From a virus, in the IMG/VR virus record IMGVR_UViG_3300042691_016646, positions 1 through 64,000 of that record: 64,000 bases of DNA; one strand, written 5' to 3'. Positions within the stretch are counted from its first letter, which is position 1. The number at the start of each line of letters is the position of its first letter. The notes under the pieces were generated by a model that was not told the origin of the DNA, did not search any database, and saw only the letters and a list, made by a program, of their open reading frames with translations. The position numbers and the translations under genes are program-made. Below are positions 14,168 through 22,845 of this stretch, piece after piece.

Positions 14168-16396
14168 ATGCGCGTTCAGAAGAGGAACGGTAGTTTCGAA
14201 GTCTATACAGTTGAGAAAATTCATAAGGTTGTAGAATGGGCGATTAAGGATATCGCCAATGTTTCTTGGTCAGATATAGAGATGAATGCCAAACTCTCTT
14301 TAAAGGATGGAATAACAACAGAAGAAATCCATCAAATCTTAATAAAGTCAGCCAATGATTTAACATCTCCAAGTAAGCCTAATTACCAGTATGTCGCATC
14401 TAGACTATTAAATATGTCCCTTAGAAAAGACTTATGGAAAAAACACGATTCTCCACCAAGTCTTTTATCTCATATATCAGATAATGTAGTGGCTGGCGTA
14501 TATGATGAAGCTATACTGTCTAAGTGGAGTGAAGATCAAATAAATAAGATCGAAAAGTTTATTGATCATGATAGAGATTACCTATTTACTTATGCTGGAT
14601 TACAGCAGATGATGGACAAGTATCTCATAAAGAATAGATTAACCGGCCAGATATACGAAACACCACAATTTGCTTATGTAGCTATTGCTATGTCTTTATT
14701 TGAAACGGTAGAAGACGTAGAAGAAGCATACGAATGTTTTTCCACATTCAAGATTAACCTCCCAACCCCAATTATGGCTGGAGTAAGAACTAAGATCAAA
14801 CAATTTGCTAGTTGTGTTCTAGTAGACGTTGAAGACAATCTTGATTCTATATTCTCAAGCATACATGCTGTTGGAAAATATACTGCTAGAAGGGCTGGAA
14901 TTGGCCTAAATATTGGTCGTATTCGTCCTATAAATTCTAGTATTAGAGGCGGTGAAGTAATCCATACCGGTCTTATCCCATACTTAAAGATATTTGAGTC
15001 TACTGTAAAGGCTACAAGTCAGAATGGTATTCGTGGAGGTTCCGCTACTGTTCACATTCCGTTTTGGCACTATGAAATTGAAGACGTAATGACTCTAAAG
15101 AATAACGCCGGAACTGACGATAATAGAGTAAGAAAGTTAGATTACTCTGTTCAGTTTAATAAGCTTTTCTATGAACGTTTGATCAAGAACGAGGACATCA
15201 CATTAATGAGTCCGCACGAAACCGGTGGTCTTTATAGCTCTATGAATAACAATGAGGACTTTAAGAAGCTATATGAGAAGTATGAGAACTCTCGTCATGT
15301 AAAGATGAAGAAGAAAATCAATGCCAGAAAACTAGCTGAAATATTTACTAAAGAAAGACTAGAAACTGGTCGTATTTATGTAATGAACATTGATAATGCT
15401 AACGAGCATGGGTCATGGGACGCTCCAGTTTACATGAGTAATTTGTGTCAAGAAATTCTTCACCCAACTGTTCCAATATCATCTATTGATGATGAAGAGG
15501 GTGAGATCGGTATTTGTATTCTCTCTGCACTAAACTTACTTGAATTGGAAAGCGAAAAAGATATAGAGAAAGCTTGTTCAATAGTTGTAAGATCATTGGA
15601 ATCAATAATTGATTATCAAGACTACCCAGTTAAGGCTGGAGAGAATTTCACTAAAAATCGTAGATCATTAGGTGTTGGTATAACTAACTTTGCAGCATTT
15701 TTGGCAAAACACAAACTAAAGTATGATGATCCAGAAGCTTTGAAGTTAGTTCATGAGATAATGGAGAAAATTCAGTGGCACTTGCTTAATGAGTCCTGCA
15801 AACTTGCTAGATTAAAGGGTCCATGTAATAAGTTCAACGAAACTAAATATTCTCGCGGATTGCTGCCTATCGATTGGTACAAAAAGACAGTTGACGAACT
15901 GGTTAAGCCAGAGTATACTATGGATTGGGAAGGTCTAAGAACCAGAATCAAAGAGTATGGTCTTAGACACTCAACAGTTACCGCTATAATGCCCTGCGAG
16001 TCCTCTAGCGTCATCCAGAACAGCACAAACGGTATTGAACCTGTCAGGAGTCTAATGTCCTACAAGAAGGCTAAAAACGGCATTCTAAAGCAGCTTGTGC
16101 CAAATTATGCTTCTCGTAAGAATTACTATACTCTAGCGTGGGAAATGGAGAATAATAAGGCTATTTTAAACATCTGTGCAGTTTTACAGAAATTCGTAGA
16201 CATGAGCATAAGCGTGAACTTGTATTACAATTATTCTCATTATCCTGACGGGAATATCCCCTTGAGTATTTTAATAAAAGATCAGATACAGGGGTATAAA
16301 TATGGTGTGAAGAACTTTTACTATTGCAACACACCGGATGGCGACGGTAATACTGAAAAATCATCTGGATGTGAATCGGGGTCTTGCTCAATATGA
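14168..16396 (+). CDS. nrdA: ribonucleoside-diphosphate reductase large subunit (class Ia)
   Basis: 742 residues, the usual length. It reduces NDPs to dNDPs with the NrdB radical partner. The N terminus (MRVQKRNGSFEVYTVEKIHKV) is the ATP-cone allosteric domain. Key elements are FASCVL (first active-site Cys, near 215), NLCQEIL (near 424-430, the N-x-C-x-E catalytic motif), MPCESSSV (near 605) and the C-terminal CESGSC that shuttles electrons to the active site. GAGGG precedes ATG. The stop overlaps nrdB in ATGA. No glutaredoxin or thioredoxin gene is seen in this window. Confidence 0.95.
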   Translation: MRVQKRNGSFEVYTVEKIHKVVEWAIKDIANVSWSDIEMNAKLSLKDGITTEEIHQILIKSANDLTSPSKPNYQYVASRLLNMSLRKDLWKKHDSPPSLLSHISDNVVAGVYDEAILSKWSEDQINKIEKFIDHDRDYLFTYAGLQQMMDKYLIKNRLTGQIYETPQFAYVAIAMSLFETVEDVEEAYECFSTFKINLPTPIMAGVRTKIKQFASCVLVDVEDNLDSIFSSIHAVGKYTARRAGIGLNIGRIRPINSSIRGGEVIHTGLIPYLKIFESTVKATSQNGIRGGSATVHIPFWHYEIEDVMTLKNNAGTDDNRVRKLDYSVQFNKLFYERLIKNEDITLMSPHETGGLYSSMNNNEDFKKLYEKYENSRHVKMKKKINARKLAEIFTKERLETGRIYVMNIDNANEHGSWDAPVYMSNLCQEILHPTVPISSIDDEEGEIGICILSALNLLELESEKDIEKACSIVVRSLESIIDYQDYPVKAGENFTKNRRSLGVGITNFAAFLAKHKLKYDDPEALKLVHEIMEKIQWHLLNESCKLARLKGPCNKFNETKYSRGLLPIDWYKKTVDELVKPEYTMDWEGLRTRIKEYGLRHSTVTAIMPCESSSVIQNSTNGIEPVRSLMSYKKAKNGILKQLVPNYASRKNYYTLAWEMENNKAILNICAVLQKFVDMSISVNLYYNYSHYPDGNIPLSILIKDQIQGYKYGVKNFYYCNTPDGDGNTEKSSGCESGSCSI

Positions 16397-17472
16397 AAAC
16401 AATATTAAACAAACACAACGTTGATTATCTTGCTCAACCGCTTTTTCTTGGTGAAGACCTTTCTCTACAGAGATACGATAAGTTTAAGTATCCTGTATTT
16501 TTTGATCTATACAAGAAACAGATTGAGTTTTTCTGGCGTCCAGAAGAAATAGAGCTAAAAAAAGATCGCAACGATTTCAAAAATGACGATATAATGTCAG
16601 AGAATGAGCGTTTCATCTTTACTTCTAATCTTAAGTATCAAACCATGATGGATAGTGTTATCTGTCGCGGTGTGCCAACTCTTACAGAGTATGTTTCTAA
16701 TCCAGAATTAGAAGCATGTATGAATGTTTGGCAATTTTTCGAACAAATTCATAGTTACAGCTATACATATATTATCAAGAATGTCTACAACAATCCTAGC
16801 GAAGTATTAGATAGCTGTTTAACTGATAAAGAAATTCTCAAACGAGCTAACGTAGCAATAAAAGAATATAACGCTTTACGAGAAATAGGTCATTCCGGCA
16901 AAGTTAAAGATATAAAAAAGCAGATTTACCTAACTCTCATTAGCGTTAACATCCTTGAAGCGGTTAGATTTTATGTATCATTTATTTGTGCCTTCGCATT
17001 TGCAGAAAACAAGAAAATGATTGGGAATGCGGATATCATCAAGCTCATCAAGCGTGACGAGGCATTACATCTTTATAATACTCAAGAAATTATCAAAATT
17101 CTTCATAATGTACCAGAAGAAGGGTTTGTAAAGATAGCAGAAGAGTGCCAAGAAGAAGCAATAGCTATGTTTGAATCAGCAGCAAATGAAGAAAAGGCAT
17201 GGTCAGAATATCTATTCAAAGATGGATCTATCATTGGCTTAAATGAAAAGGTCATGGCGGAATATATTGATTGGCTATGTATGACAAGAAGAAAAAACAT
17301 AGGATTGCCATATGATAAGGGATGTAGAAATCCAATATCTGGATGGACTGACCCTTGGATGAATAGTGAGTCTGTGCAAGTTGCCCCACAAGAGCATGAA
17401 ATTACTTCATATAAGATTGGTGCTAGCAAGAATGATTTAGAGGACGTTGACTTAGGAGGATTCGATCTATGA
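16393..17472 (+). CDS. nrdB: ribonucleoside-diphosphate reductase small subunit (class Ia)
   Basis: 359 residues, ferritin-like di-iron protein. The start at ATG 16393 gives an ATGA overlap with nrdA. Metal ligands are visible as in E. coli NrdB: Asp in TMMDS, ExxH in FFEQIH (Glu117, His120), Glu in NILEAVRFY and DEALH. The radical tyrosine is Tyr124 in HSYSYTY. The C-terminal VAPQEHEITSY and the Phe/Leu tail FDL, which docks to NrdA, are conserved. Followed in overlap by dUTPase, forming a dNTP supply operon. Confidence 0.95.
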   Translation: MKTILNKHNVDYLAQPLFLGEDLSLQRYDKFKYPVFFDLYKKQIEFFWRPEEIELKKDRNDFKNDDIMSENERFIFTSNLKYQTMMDSVICRGVPTLTEYVSNPELEACMNVWQFFEQIHSYSYTYIIKNVYNNPSEVLDSCLTDKEILKRANVAIKEYNALREIGHSGKVKDIKKQIYLTLISVNILEAVRFYVSFICAFAFAENKKMIGNADIIKLIKRDEALHLYNTQEIIKILHNVPEEGFVKIAEECQEEAIAMFESAANEEKAWSEYLFKDGSIIGLNEKVMAEYIDWLCMTRRKNIGLPYDKGCRNPISGWTDPWMNSESVQVAPQEHEITSYKIGASKNDLEDVDLGGFDL

Positions 17473-17888
17473 TTTCTGTTCAATTACTTGATAATAATGC
17501 CAAGGTTCCAACAAAAGCCAATGCTAATGACGCAGGATTTGATCTATACTCAATTATTGATACCGTCATACCACCAAAACAACGTAAGACTGTCAGAACG
17601 GGGATAGCAATACAAATGCCAGATCATCTAGCCGGTTTAATTTGGCCTAGATCGGGCCTATCAGTTAAACAGGGAATTGATGTTTTAGCAGGAGTAGTGG
17701 ATAGCGGATATAGAGGAGAAATAATGGTATGTTTATACAACACTTCTGATGAAGTTGTAGGCATAAATACCGGGGATAGAATCGCTCAGATTATATTCCA
17801 AGAGGTTCCTCGCGTAAGTATGGAGGTCCATGAAACGTTAGGTTCCTCGCAACGAGGAGACAACGGCTTTGGCAGCAGCGGCAAATAA
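17469..17888 (+). CDS. dut: dUTPase (trimeric)
   Basis: 139 residues with all five trimeric dUTPase motifs in order: DAGFDLYS (about 20-27), PRSGLS (55-60), GVVDSGYRGE (75-84), GDRIAQIIF (100-108) and RGDNGFGSSG at the C terminus. It hydrolyses dUTP to dUMP, keeping uracil out of DNA and feeding dTMP synthesis. TAGGAGG precedes the ATG, which overlaps the nrdB stop. The motif 5 codons double as the ribosome site and start of the phoH gene. Confidence 0.95.
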   Translation: MISVQLLDNNAKVPTKANANDAGFDLYSIIDTVIPPKQRKTVRTGIAIQMPDHLAGLIWPRSGLSVKQGIDVLAGVVDSGYRGEIMVCLYNTSDEVVGINTGDRIAQIIFQEVPRVSMEVHETLGSSQRGDNGFGSSGK

Positions 17889-18561
17889 CAATCCGAGAAA
17901 GAATAACAACAACAAAAAAAATAAAAAGCAAACTCCTAAAGAAAATGTTTTAATAGCTAAGACGGACAATCAAAAAGAATATATCTTATCTATTGTTGAG
18001 AATGATATTATTTTTTGCACTGGTCCATCTGGTACTGGCAAATCTTTTATTGCTGCCGGTATAGCTGCTGAACATCTTATGAAAGATAAGATAGAATCTA
18101 TTATAGTAACAAGACCTTTAGTTTGCACTGGCAAAGATATTGGTTCTTTGCCGGGAGAACTTGGGGACAAGATTAAACCATACCTACAACCAATGGAAGA
18201 AAATCTTAAATATTTTCTAGGCAGAGACAAGTTTGGTTTGTACTATAATACTAGAAGAATAAGATTTGAGCCGTTAGAAACAATGAGAGGATCAACATTC
18301 CATAATGCGTATATGATTTTAGACGAAGCTCAAAACTGCACACTAGAACAGATCAAAATGTTCATAACCAGAATGGGCGAAAATTCTAAAGTTATGATAA
18401 ACGGCGATACAAAACAAACAGATCTGTATCGTGGAAATGGATTATTAGAATGTATCGACAAATTAAGTAATATCAATGGTATTGGTATTTGCAGTTTAGG
18501 TTATCAAGACATACAAAGAAATGGAATATTAGGAGCAGTTTTACACGCTCTAGAATCTTGA
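17869..18561 (+). CDS. phoH: PhoH-like P-loop ATPase
   Basis: 230 residues. A basic, Asn/Lys-rich N-terminal tail (1-30) precedes the ATPase domain with Walker A GPSGTGKS (near 51-58), TRPLV and LPG motifs, Walker B MILDEAQN (near 148-155) and TRMGENSKVMINGDTKQ. PhoH proteins are common in phages and have RNA-helicase or RNase-linked activity, but the phage role is unclear. No ATG exists near the N terminus; TTG at 17869 is used, with GAGGAGA (17854-17860) 8 bases upstream, inside the end of dut. The TTG start is well supported. Confidence 0.88.
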   Translation: MAAAANNNPRKNNNNKKNKKQTPKENVLIAKTDNQKEYILSIVENDIIFCTGPSGTGKSFIAAGIAAEHLMKDKIESIIVTRPLVCTGKDIGSLPGELGDKIKPYLQPMEENLKYFLGRDKFGLYYNTRRIRFEPLETMRGSTFHNAYMILDEAQNCTLEQIKMFITRMGENSKVMINGDTKQTDLYRGNGLLECIDKLSNINGIGICSLGYQDIQRNGILGAVLHALES

Positions 18562-18568
18562 GGAAAAA

Positions 18569-18919
18569 ATGTTATATGACTATATTTGTGATGAATGTTC
18601 ACATGAAATGAACGATGTATACCAATCTATAAAAGACGATGCTTTGACACAGTGTCCAAGCTGTGGAAAAGATTGCCTGAGAAGGGTAATATATGGTGGT
18701 ATAGCATCATTCATGAAGGAACCAAAGACCATCGGAAGTCTTGCGGACAGTAATTGGTCTAAGAAGGGTCATTACGAAAAGTCAGAAATAGAAGCCAAAT
18801 CAAAGAAGAGTACGGAGGAACCTTCGTACTTTTCTTCTTTTGGTTCCGCATCCAAGAAAGATATTACTAAAATGACAGAGGCTCAAAAAACTAAATATAT
18901 AATGACAGGTGAAAAATGA
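18569..18919 (+). CDS. FmdB-type zinc ribbon protein
   Basis: 116 residues. The N terminus LYDYICDECSHEM, followed by CPSCGKDCLRRVIYGG, is the FmdB putative regulatory zinc ribbon, with two CxxC knuckles about 23 residues apart. The rest is polar and low-complexity (Ser, Lys, Glu) and ends with KYIMTGEK. Such proteins occur in phage replication regions, often with unknown roles in transcription or DNA binding. TGAGG precedes ATG. Confidence 0.7.
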   Translation: MLYDYICDECSHEMNDVYQSIKDDALTQCPSCGKDCLRRVIYGGIASFMKEPKTIGSLADSNWSKKGHYEKSEIEAKSKKSTEEPSYFSSFGSASKKDITKMTEAQKTKYIMTGEK

Positions 18920-19260
18920 AATTTATAAGCTCATCAGACAACATAGAAAATGTTGATTACAAAGAAACCTCAGAAATAAACCTAAATAAACTAGGTAGAC
19001 CAATTGGTAATGAGTCTGAACTAGTATTTGCCAAGATGGTTATTCAAAGCTCTAATAGCAAACAACAGACTAAGTATGCTATTTTAACACTTAATAGTCA
19101 ACCGTATGATCCATATGGAGTAGATAGTCATAGAGAGTCTAATTTAAATTTGAGTCTCAAGCAAGTAACTGACAAAACATACAACTATTATGTTTCTTAT
19201 TTAAAAACTAAAAATCAATTATACCTAACAAGGTGTCAAAGGAGTTTTATAAATGGCTAA
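18916..19260 (+). CDS. hypothetical protein (114 aa)
   Basis: No recognised domain. It overlaps the zinc-ribbon gene in ATGA and the following gene by 8 bases. The sequence is polar with a Tyr-rich end (TYNYYVSYLKTKNQLYLTRC). Its only clue is its place in a tight operon from nrdA through the replication genes. Confidence 0.55.
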   Translation: MKFISSSDNIENVDYKETSEINLNKLGRPIGNESELVFAKMVIQSSNSKQQTKYAILTLNSQPYDPYGVDSHRESNLNLSLKQVTDKTYNYYVSYLKTKNQLYLTRCQRSFING

Positions 19261-19537
19261 GACGGGACCGCTTGGAAAGGCAGAATCTTTCTATGTAGAA
19301 GAAAAATTTAAGATAGGAATATCTATTGAAGAAATTGCAAAAGATTTGGACAGAGCCGTGGGAGCAATAGAAAAACACATCAAAAAAAATAAAATAGAAA
19401 AGCCAAAGACTATCATGGAACAACAGTTTGCAAGGCAGGGCGGTGCTACAATTATGACTGAAAATGCATCGTCAATGATAGACAAAGCTAAAAAACCCTC
19501 TGTAAATAATTCACATTGCATAACGAAAATAAAATGA
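19253..19537 (+). CDS. small protein with helix-turn-helix-like N terminus (94 aa)
   Basis: Residues 12-45 (KFKIGISIEEIAKDLDRAVGAIEKHI) look like a helix-turn-helix of the type that recognises DNA, with the usual IEEIAKDL then turn then AIEKHI. The remainder is polar with no other motif. AAGGAG lies 7-8 bases before the ATG. It could be a small transcription regulator within the replication operon, but this rests only on the helix pattern. Confidence 0.5.
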   Translation: MAKTGPLGKAESFYVEEKFKIGISIEEIAKDLDRAVGAIEKHIKKNKIEKPKTIMEQQFARQGGATIMTENASSMIDKAKKPSVNNSHCITKIK

Positions 19538-19962
19538 ACAACTTTATAAATTCATACCAAGATTGGCTAGAAGAGTACAAAAAAGACAAGTATCAAACTT
19601 GGATAAGAGCTACATTAAGTAATCACACAGAAATATATTTACGTAATTATCAAGAATGGTTACAGTTAAAAATTTTCTGTGAGAATAATAAATTGGGTAT
19701 TGACAAAATTGGTCTGCAATATAGATCAAATTCTATAGAAATTGATACAACAAACACTGATGGTGTTTATTTGACACGATCTATTTTTGCTACATTTGGA
19801 CAAGAGGAAAAACAAACATACACTGTTGGAAAGATTTATGGATCCAAAGTCAAAAAGACTATATGGATGATACCAGAATTAATACAACAGCTAGAAGAAG
19901 AAGATCCTATTGAGCAGTGCTTTGCAGAGGCTATTATATACAACTATGTCAAGTCTAGATAA
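19534..19962 (+). CDS. hypothetical protein (142 aa)
   Basis: Start taken at ATG 19534 (overlapping the previous stop in ATGA) rather than the upstream TTG. Trp- and Tyr-rich helical N terminus (SYQDWLEEYKKDKYQTWI), then a mixed domain and an acidic C-terminal end with EDPIEQCFAE. No family recognised. Overlaps the next gene by 17 bases. Confidence 0.55.
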   Translation: MNNFINSYQDWLEEYKKDKYQTWIRATLSNHTEIYLRNYQEWLQLKIFCENNKLGIDKIGLQYRSNSIEIDTTNTDGVYLTRSIFATFGQEEKQTYTVGKIYGSKVKKTIWMIPELIQQLEEEDPIEQCFAEAIIYNYVKSR

Positions 19963-20461
19963 ACCAGAATTATTCAGTCAAAACTATCAAAAAAATTGGT
20001 CTGAAACTCACAAATATAAACATATTCATACTGGTGAGTATTGTACTTTTGAAGCATATATTGCTGAGTATATTGTTATTAGAAGATCAGAAAAATTGAA
20101 TCTGGGAAAACCAGCATATAAATTTTGGACTAAGGGAGATCCTCTACACTGGATGTGGAAAAAACAACATGGTGCTGCTGTTCAATTGAAAAAGAAATAT
20201 AGCGAAGAGGCTATATTACAAGCTATACAATCTAAAGACTTTGACAGATTACTTGTGCTTGGAATTCAAAATGGAAGAGGATATAAAATTAATCCAGAGG
20301 CAGAAAAGGTAATAGCCAAGTATCATAAGAAAATCGAAGAAGAAAAAAATAAACCTCAAGTTAATCTTGAGGCAAAAGAAGAAAATACACCACTTGAAAC
20401 CAGAGCCTCTGGCAGCTATAATACAAAAAGGACAACGTTGAACAAATTGAGGAATTTATGA
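19946..20461 (+). CDS. hypothetical protein (171 aa) upstream of the recombinase
   Basis: Start taken at ATG 19946, an internal choice over a TTG at 19910 that would deepen the overlap. It contains WTKGDPLHWMWKKQHGAAVQLKKKYSE and a Lys/Glu-rich tail. I do not recognise the fold; a DNA-binding accessory protein is possible given its basic character and its 4-base overlap with the RecA-like gene. Confidence 0.55.
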   Translation: MSSLDKPELFSQNYQKNWSETHKYKHIHTGEYCTFEAYIAEYIVIRRSEKLNLGKPAYKFWTKGDPLHWMWKKQHGAAVQLKKKYSEEAILQAIQSKDFDRLLVLGIQNGRGYKINPEAEKVIAKYHKKIEEEKNKPQVNLEAKEENTPLETRASGSYNTKRTTLNKLRNL

Positions 20462-21564
20462 GTAAGACCAAAAAGACAACAGGCAAGTTTTCAGAAGACG
20501 CGGTTAGCAATTCAATAGTAAGTAAGTATGGAGATGTTGTTAGAAGTGGAACAGAAGTTCTTCAAAATATCAACAATCTAGGTGTTATAGGAATTTCTCC
20601 CGCCCTAGATATCGCTCTAGGTGGTGGACTCAGAGAGGGTTCTGTTGTTGTAATGACAGGAGATCCCAAGAGCGGAAAGACCACAACAGCACTACACTTT
20701 GCCGCCAAATGCCAAAAGCTCAGTAAAAGAATAATTTACATCAACACAGAGGGTAGACTATCTAAGCAAAATTTTGATGGCATTAGAGGTCTGGAACCAG
20801 ATAACATAATAATTATAGAGTCCACCGACGAAAGAGTTCTATCAGCAGAAGATTTCCTAAACATTATTGAATTTTATATCAATAACGATCCCGGTTGTGT
20901 TATCATTACCGATTCTTTATCTAATATGGTTCCAGCATGTGAGCTAGAAGGAGAAGTTAGAACGGGAGTAAGAAATGCTTTGCCAAGATTACTCTCCATG
21001 TTTTTCAAACGCATAAGTGGTACTCTTATGAAAAACAAGACTATATTAATTTGTATCACTCATAATATTGCTAATACTGGTGGATCTCCATACGCACCAC
21101 AAAAGATGGCAGACTGTGGAAACATGTTACAGTATCAAGCTGGTACAAATATGGTCATTACACATCGTGGAAAATGGCAAGTTCCAAAGGATACCGGTGT
21201 GCATGTTGGTCAAATAGCAAACTGGGTAATAAAAACATCAACCGCTGGAGGTAGACCAAATAGTACAGCAGAAAGCTGGATTAAGTATGGGGTTGGAGTT
21301 GACGAGGTACAAGAGATAATTCAGATTGCTTGCGAGTTTAGACTTATCAAAGCCGCTGGTGCTTGGTATACTATACAGTGTGCTGTAGATGAACCAGATA
21401 ATCCAACGGTTGCCAAGGTGCTAGAAGAAAACCAGATAGGCAAGACTCCAGACGAAATAGAAAGATTCTTCAAATTTCAAGGAGTAAACAACGTAGCAGA
21501 ATTCTTAAATAATAATCTGACTATTTCATCATTTCTTTACGAGAAGATAAAGGAGCTTCATTGA
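20458..21564 (+). CDS. RecA/UvsX-like recombinase
   Basis: 368 residues. The RecA core is clear: ALGGGLREGSVVVMTGDPKSGKTT with Walker A near 69-76, IIYINTEGRL (the catalytic Glu region), Walker B CVIITDS near 146-152, and ICITHN in the position of the RecA LLTNQ strand. It would form filaments on ssDNA and drive strand exchange for recombination-dependent replication and repair. It is more divergent than cellular RecA and similar in length to phage UvsX. GAGG lies before ATG. Neighbouring genes encode helicase, primase and nucleases. Confidence 0.82.
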   Translation: MSKTKKTTGKFSEDAVSNSIVSKYGDVVRSGTEVLQNINNLGVIGISPALDIALGGGLREGSVVVMTGDPKSGKTTTALHFAAKCQKLSKRIIYINTEGRLSKQNFDGIRGLEPDNIIIIESTDERVLSAEDFLNIIEFYINNDPGCVIITDSLSNMVPACELEGEVRTGVRNALPRLLSMFFKRISGTLMKNKTILICITHNIANTGGSPYAPQKMADCGNMLQYQAGTNMVITHRGKWQVPKDTGVHVGQIANWVIKTSTAGGRPNSTAESWIKYGVGVDEVQEIIQIACEFRLIKAAGAWYTIQCAVDEPDNPTVAKVLEENQIGKTPDEIERFFKFQGVNNVAEFLNNNLTISSFLYEKIKELH

Positions 21565-21983
21565 AAGTTACTGGTATAAATGGTAAGGAATATGTATGGA
21601 ATCTAACTGGATATGATGTTTTTAATGATGACAAACGCAAACGATCTAAATATCATATTCGGGCCAGAAATCTGCTCAAAGAAATTTACAATAGCTATAG
21701 AATACTAGAAGAAGTAAAGTTACCGGGAAGCACGGCTTTGCATAGAAAATCTGTTCTGTACCTTGACTTTTATATTCCTTCTATTAAACTAGGAGTTGAG
21801 GTTCATGGAGAGCAGCATTATGAGTATAATCCATTCTTCCATAGGAGCAAAGCAGACTTCATAAAAGGCCAAGTGCGTGACGATGATAAGATAAACTGGT
21901 GTGAATTGAATGGAATTGAACTAATAACTCTAAAATATTCAGAAAGTGACGATGAGTGGCGACAAAGAATTAAAGGCATCTGA
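21561..21983 (+). CDS. Vsr/DUF559-like PD-(D/E)XK endonuclease
   Basis: 140 residues. The core LDFYIPSIKLGVEVHGEQH (about 72-90) is the PD-(D/E)XK-type active site seen in Vsr and DUF559 nucleases, with Asp, Glu and a following His. WCELNGIELITLKY is the typical last strand. A TTG start at 21561 has AAGGAG 5 bases upstream and overlaps the recombinase stop, so no ATG is needed. It may be a structure- or site-specific nuclease of recombination, or a free-standing homing nuclease. A related core is found in the gene at 43746. Confidence 0.65.
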   Translation: MKVTGINGKEYVWNLTGYDVFNDDKRKRSKYHIRARNLLKEIYNSYRILEEVKLPGSTALHRKSVLYLDFYIPSIKLGVEVHGEQHYEYNPFFHRSKADFIKGQVRDDDKINWCELNGIELITLKYSESDDEWRQRIKGI

Positions 21984-22428
21984 TAAGTTAGCAGAACATA
22001 TAGCATCAATTAATGACTATATTAACTTAAGTAATACAAAGTTCTCATCTTTTAGAGAAGAGTATTTATTCGTAGCGGACATGTCATCTGAGCAACTAGT
22101 AAAACTAACACAAGTTGAGCTTTTTGATGCCGCATATCTCTTATACGGTTATGCTACATATATTCAAGATGAAATAAATAAGAACAAAGTGGCATTAAAT
22201 TGGTGCAACGATCAAATGGAAAAACTCATTGTAAAAAATAGTAACGAGTTTGGTCAGTACACAAAACACGAATCTAAGAAACATATATTAGCAAATATGA
22301 ATTCTTATGCAGCTTCTTTAGAAAATATGCGTGAAATAGCAGAGGCTAGGCTGCAATCATTAGACGGCAAAGTATTTGAACTAAAGAGAAAAGCCGACAT
22401 ATTACTTGAGAAAGGTAAACGATCATGA
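21952..22428 (+). CDS. hypothetical helical protein (158 aa)
   Basis: The start at ATG 21952 lies inside the end of the nuclease gene (32-base overlap). The sequence is nearly all helical with probable coiled coils (about 60-158; MREIAEARLQSLDGKVFELKR-type periodicity). No catalytic motif. Its position between nuclease and zinc-finger genes ahead of the helicase suggests an accessory replication protein, without further evidence. Confidence 0.5.
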   Translation: MSGDKELKASDKLAEHIASINDYINLSNTKFSSFREEYLFVADMSSEQLVKLTQVELFDAAYLLYGYATYIQDEINKNKVALNWCNDQMEKLIVKNSNEFGQYTKHESKKHILANMNSYAASLENMREIAEARLQSLDGKVFELKRKADILLEKGKRS

Positions 22429-22844
22429 GTATGAACGATTTTATAAACATGCTTAACGATGAGCAAAAACAAGCTTTGTTAAAGGCACTGGTTGGCGATA
22501 GTCAAACATTGTCTAGCATTCCACAGGAAGTAAAAAAGGAAAGCATAAAACAAATACAATCTTCCACGCCCCCTGCAAGTGTGAATGAAGATTTTACAAT
22601 GTTTAAGCAGGAAAGTACTTCTAATACTAGGAGAAAAGAACAAGTGAGAGCCAGAAAGAATGAGTGGCAAGATACCGGTGAATTTAGGGATGTAGAAACT
22701 CCCCAGTTTGAAAAAACCCCTCGCCGTCGCCAGCCACATAAAAAGGTTGAGGTAGAATGCCACGTTTGTGGTAAAACATTTAAAGAAGACGCACGATTCG
22801 TTCACGGCGACTATTATCGCTGTAACCGATGCACTGGAAAGTGA
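22425..22844 (+). CDS. zinc-knuckle protein (139 aa)
   Basis: The C terminus has two CxxC pairs, CHVCGKTF and CNRC, separated by about 18 residues, forming a treble-clef or zinc-ribbon-like site. It is preceded by a basic stretch (FEKTPRRRQPHKKVEV) and a disordered Ser/Gln/Lys-rich middle. This suggests nucleic-acid binding. ATGA overlap with the previous gene; the helicase starts one base after its stop. Confidence 0.6.
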   Translation: MSMNDFINMLNDEQKQALLKALVGDSQTLSSIPQEVKKESIKQIQSSTPPASVNEDFTMFKQESTSNTRRKEQVRARKNEWQDTGEFRDVETPQFEKTPRRRQPHKKVEVECHVCGKTFKEDARFVHGDYYRCNRCTGK

Positions 22845-22845
22845 T

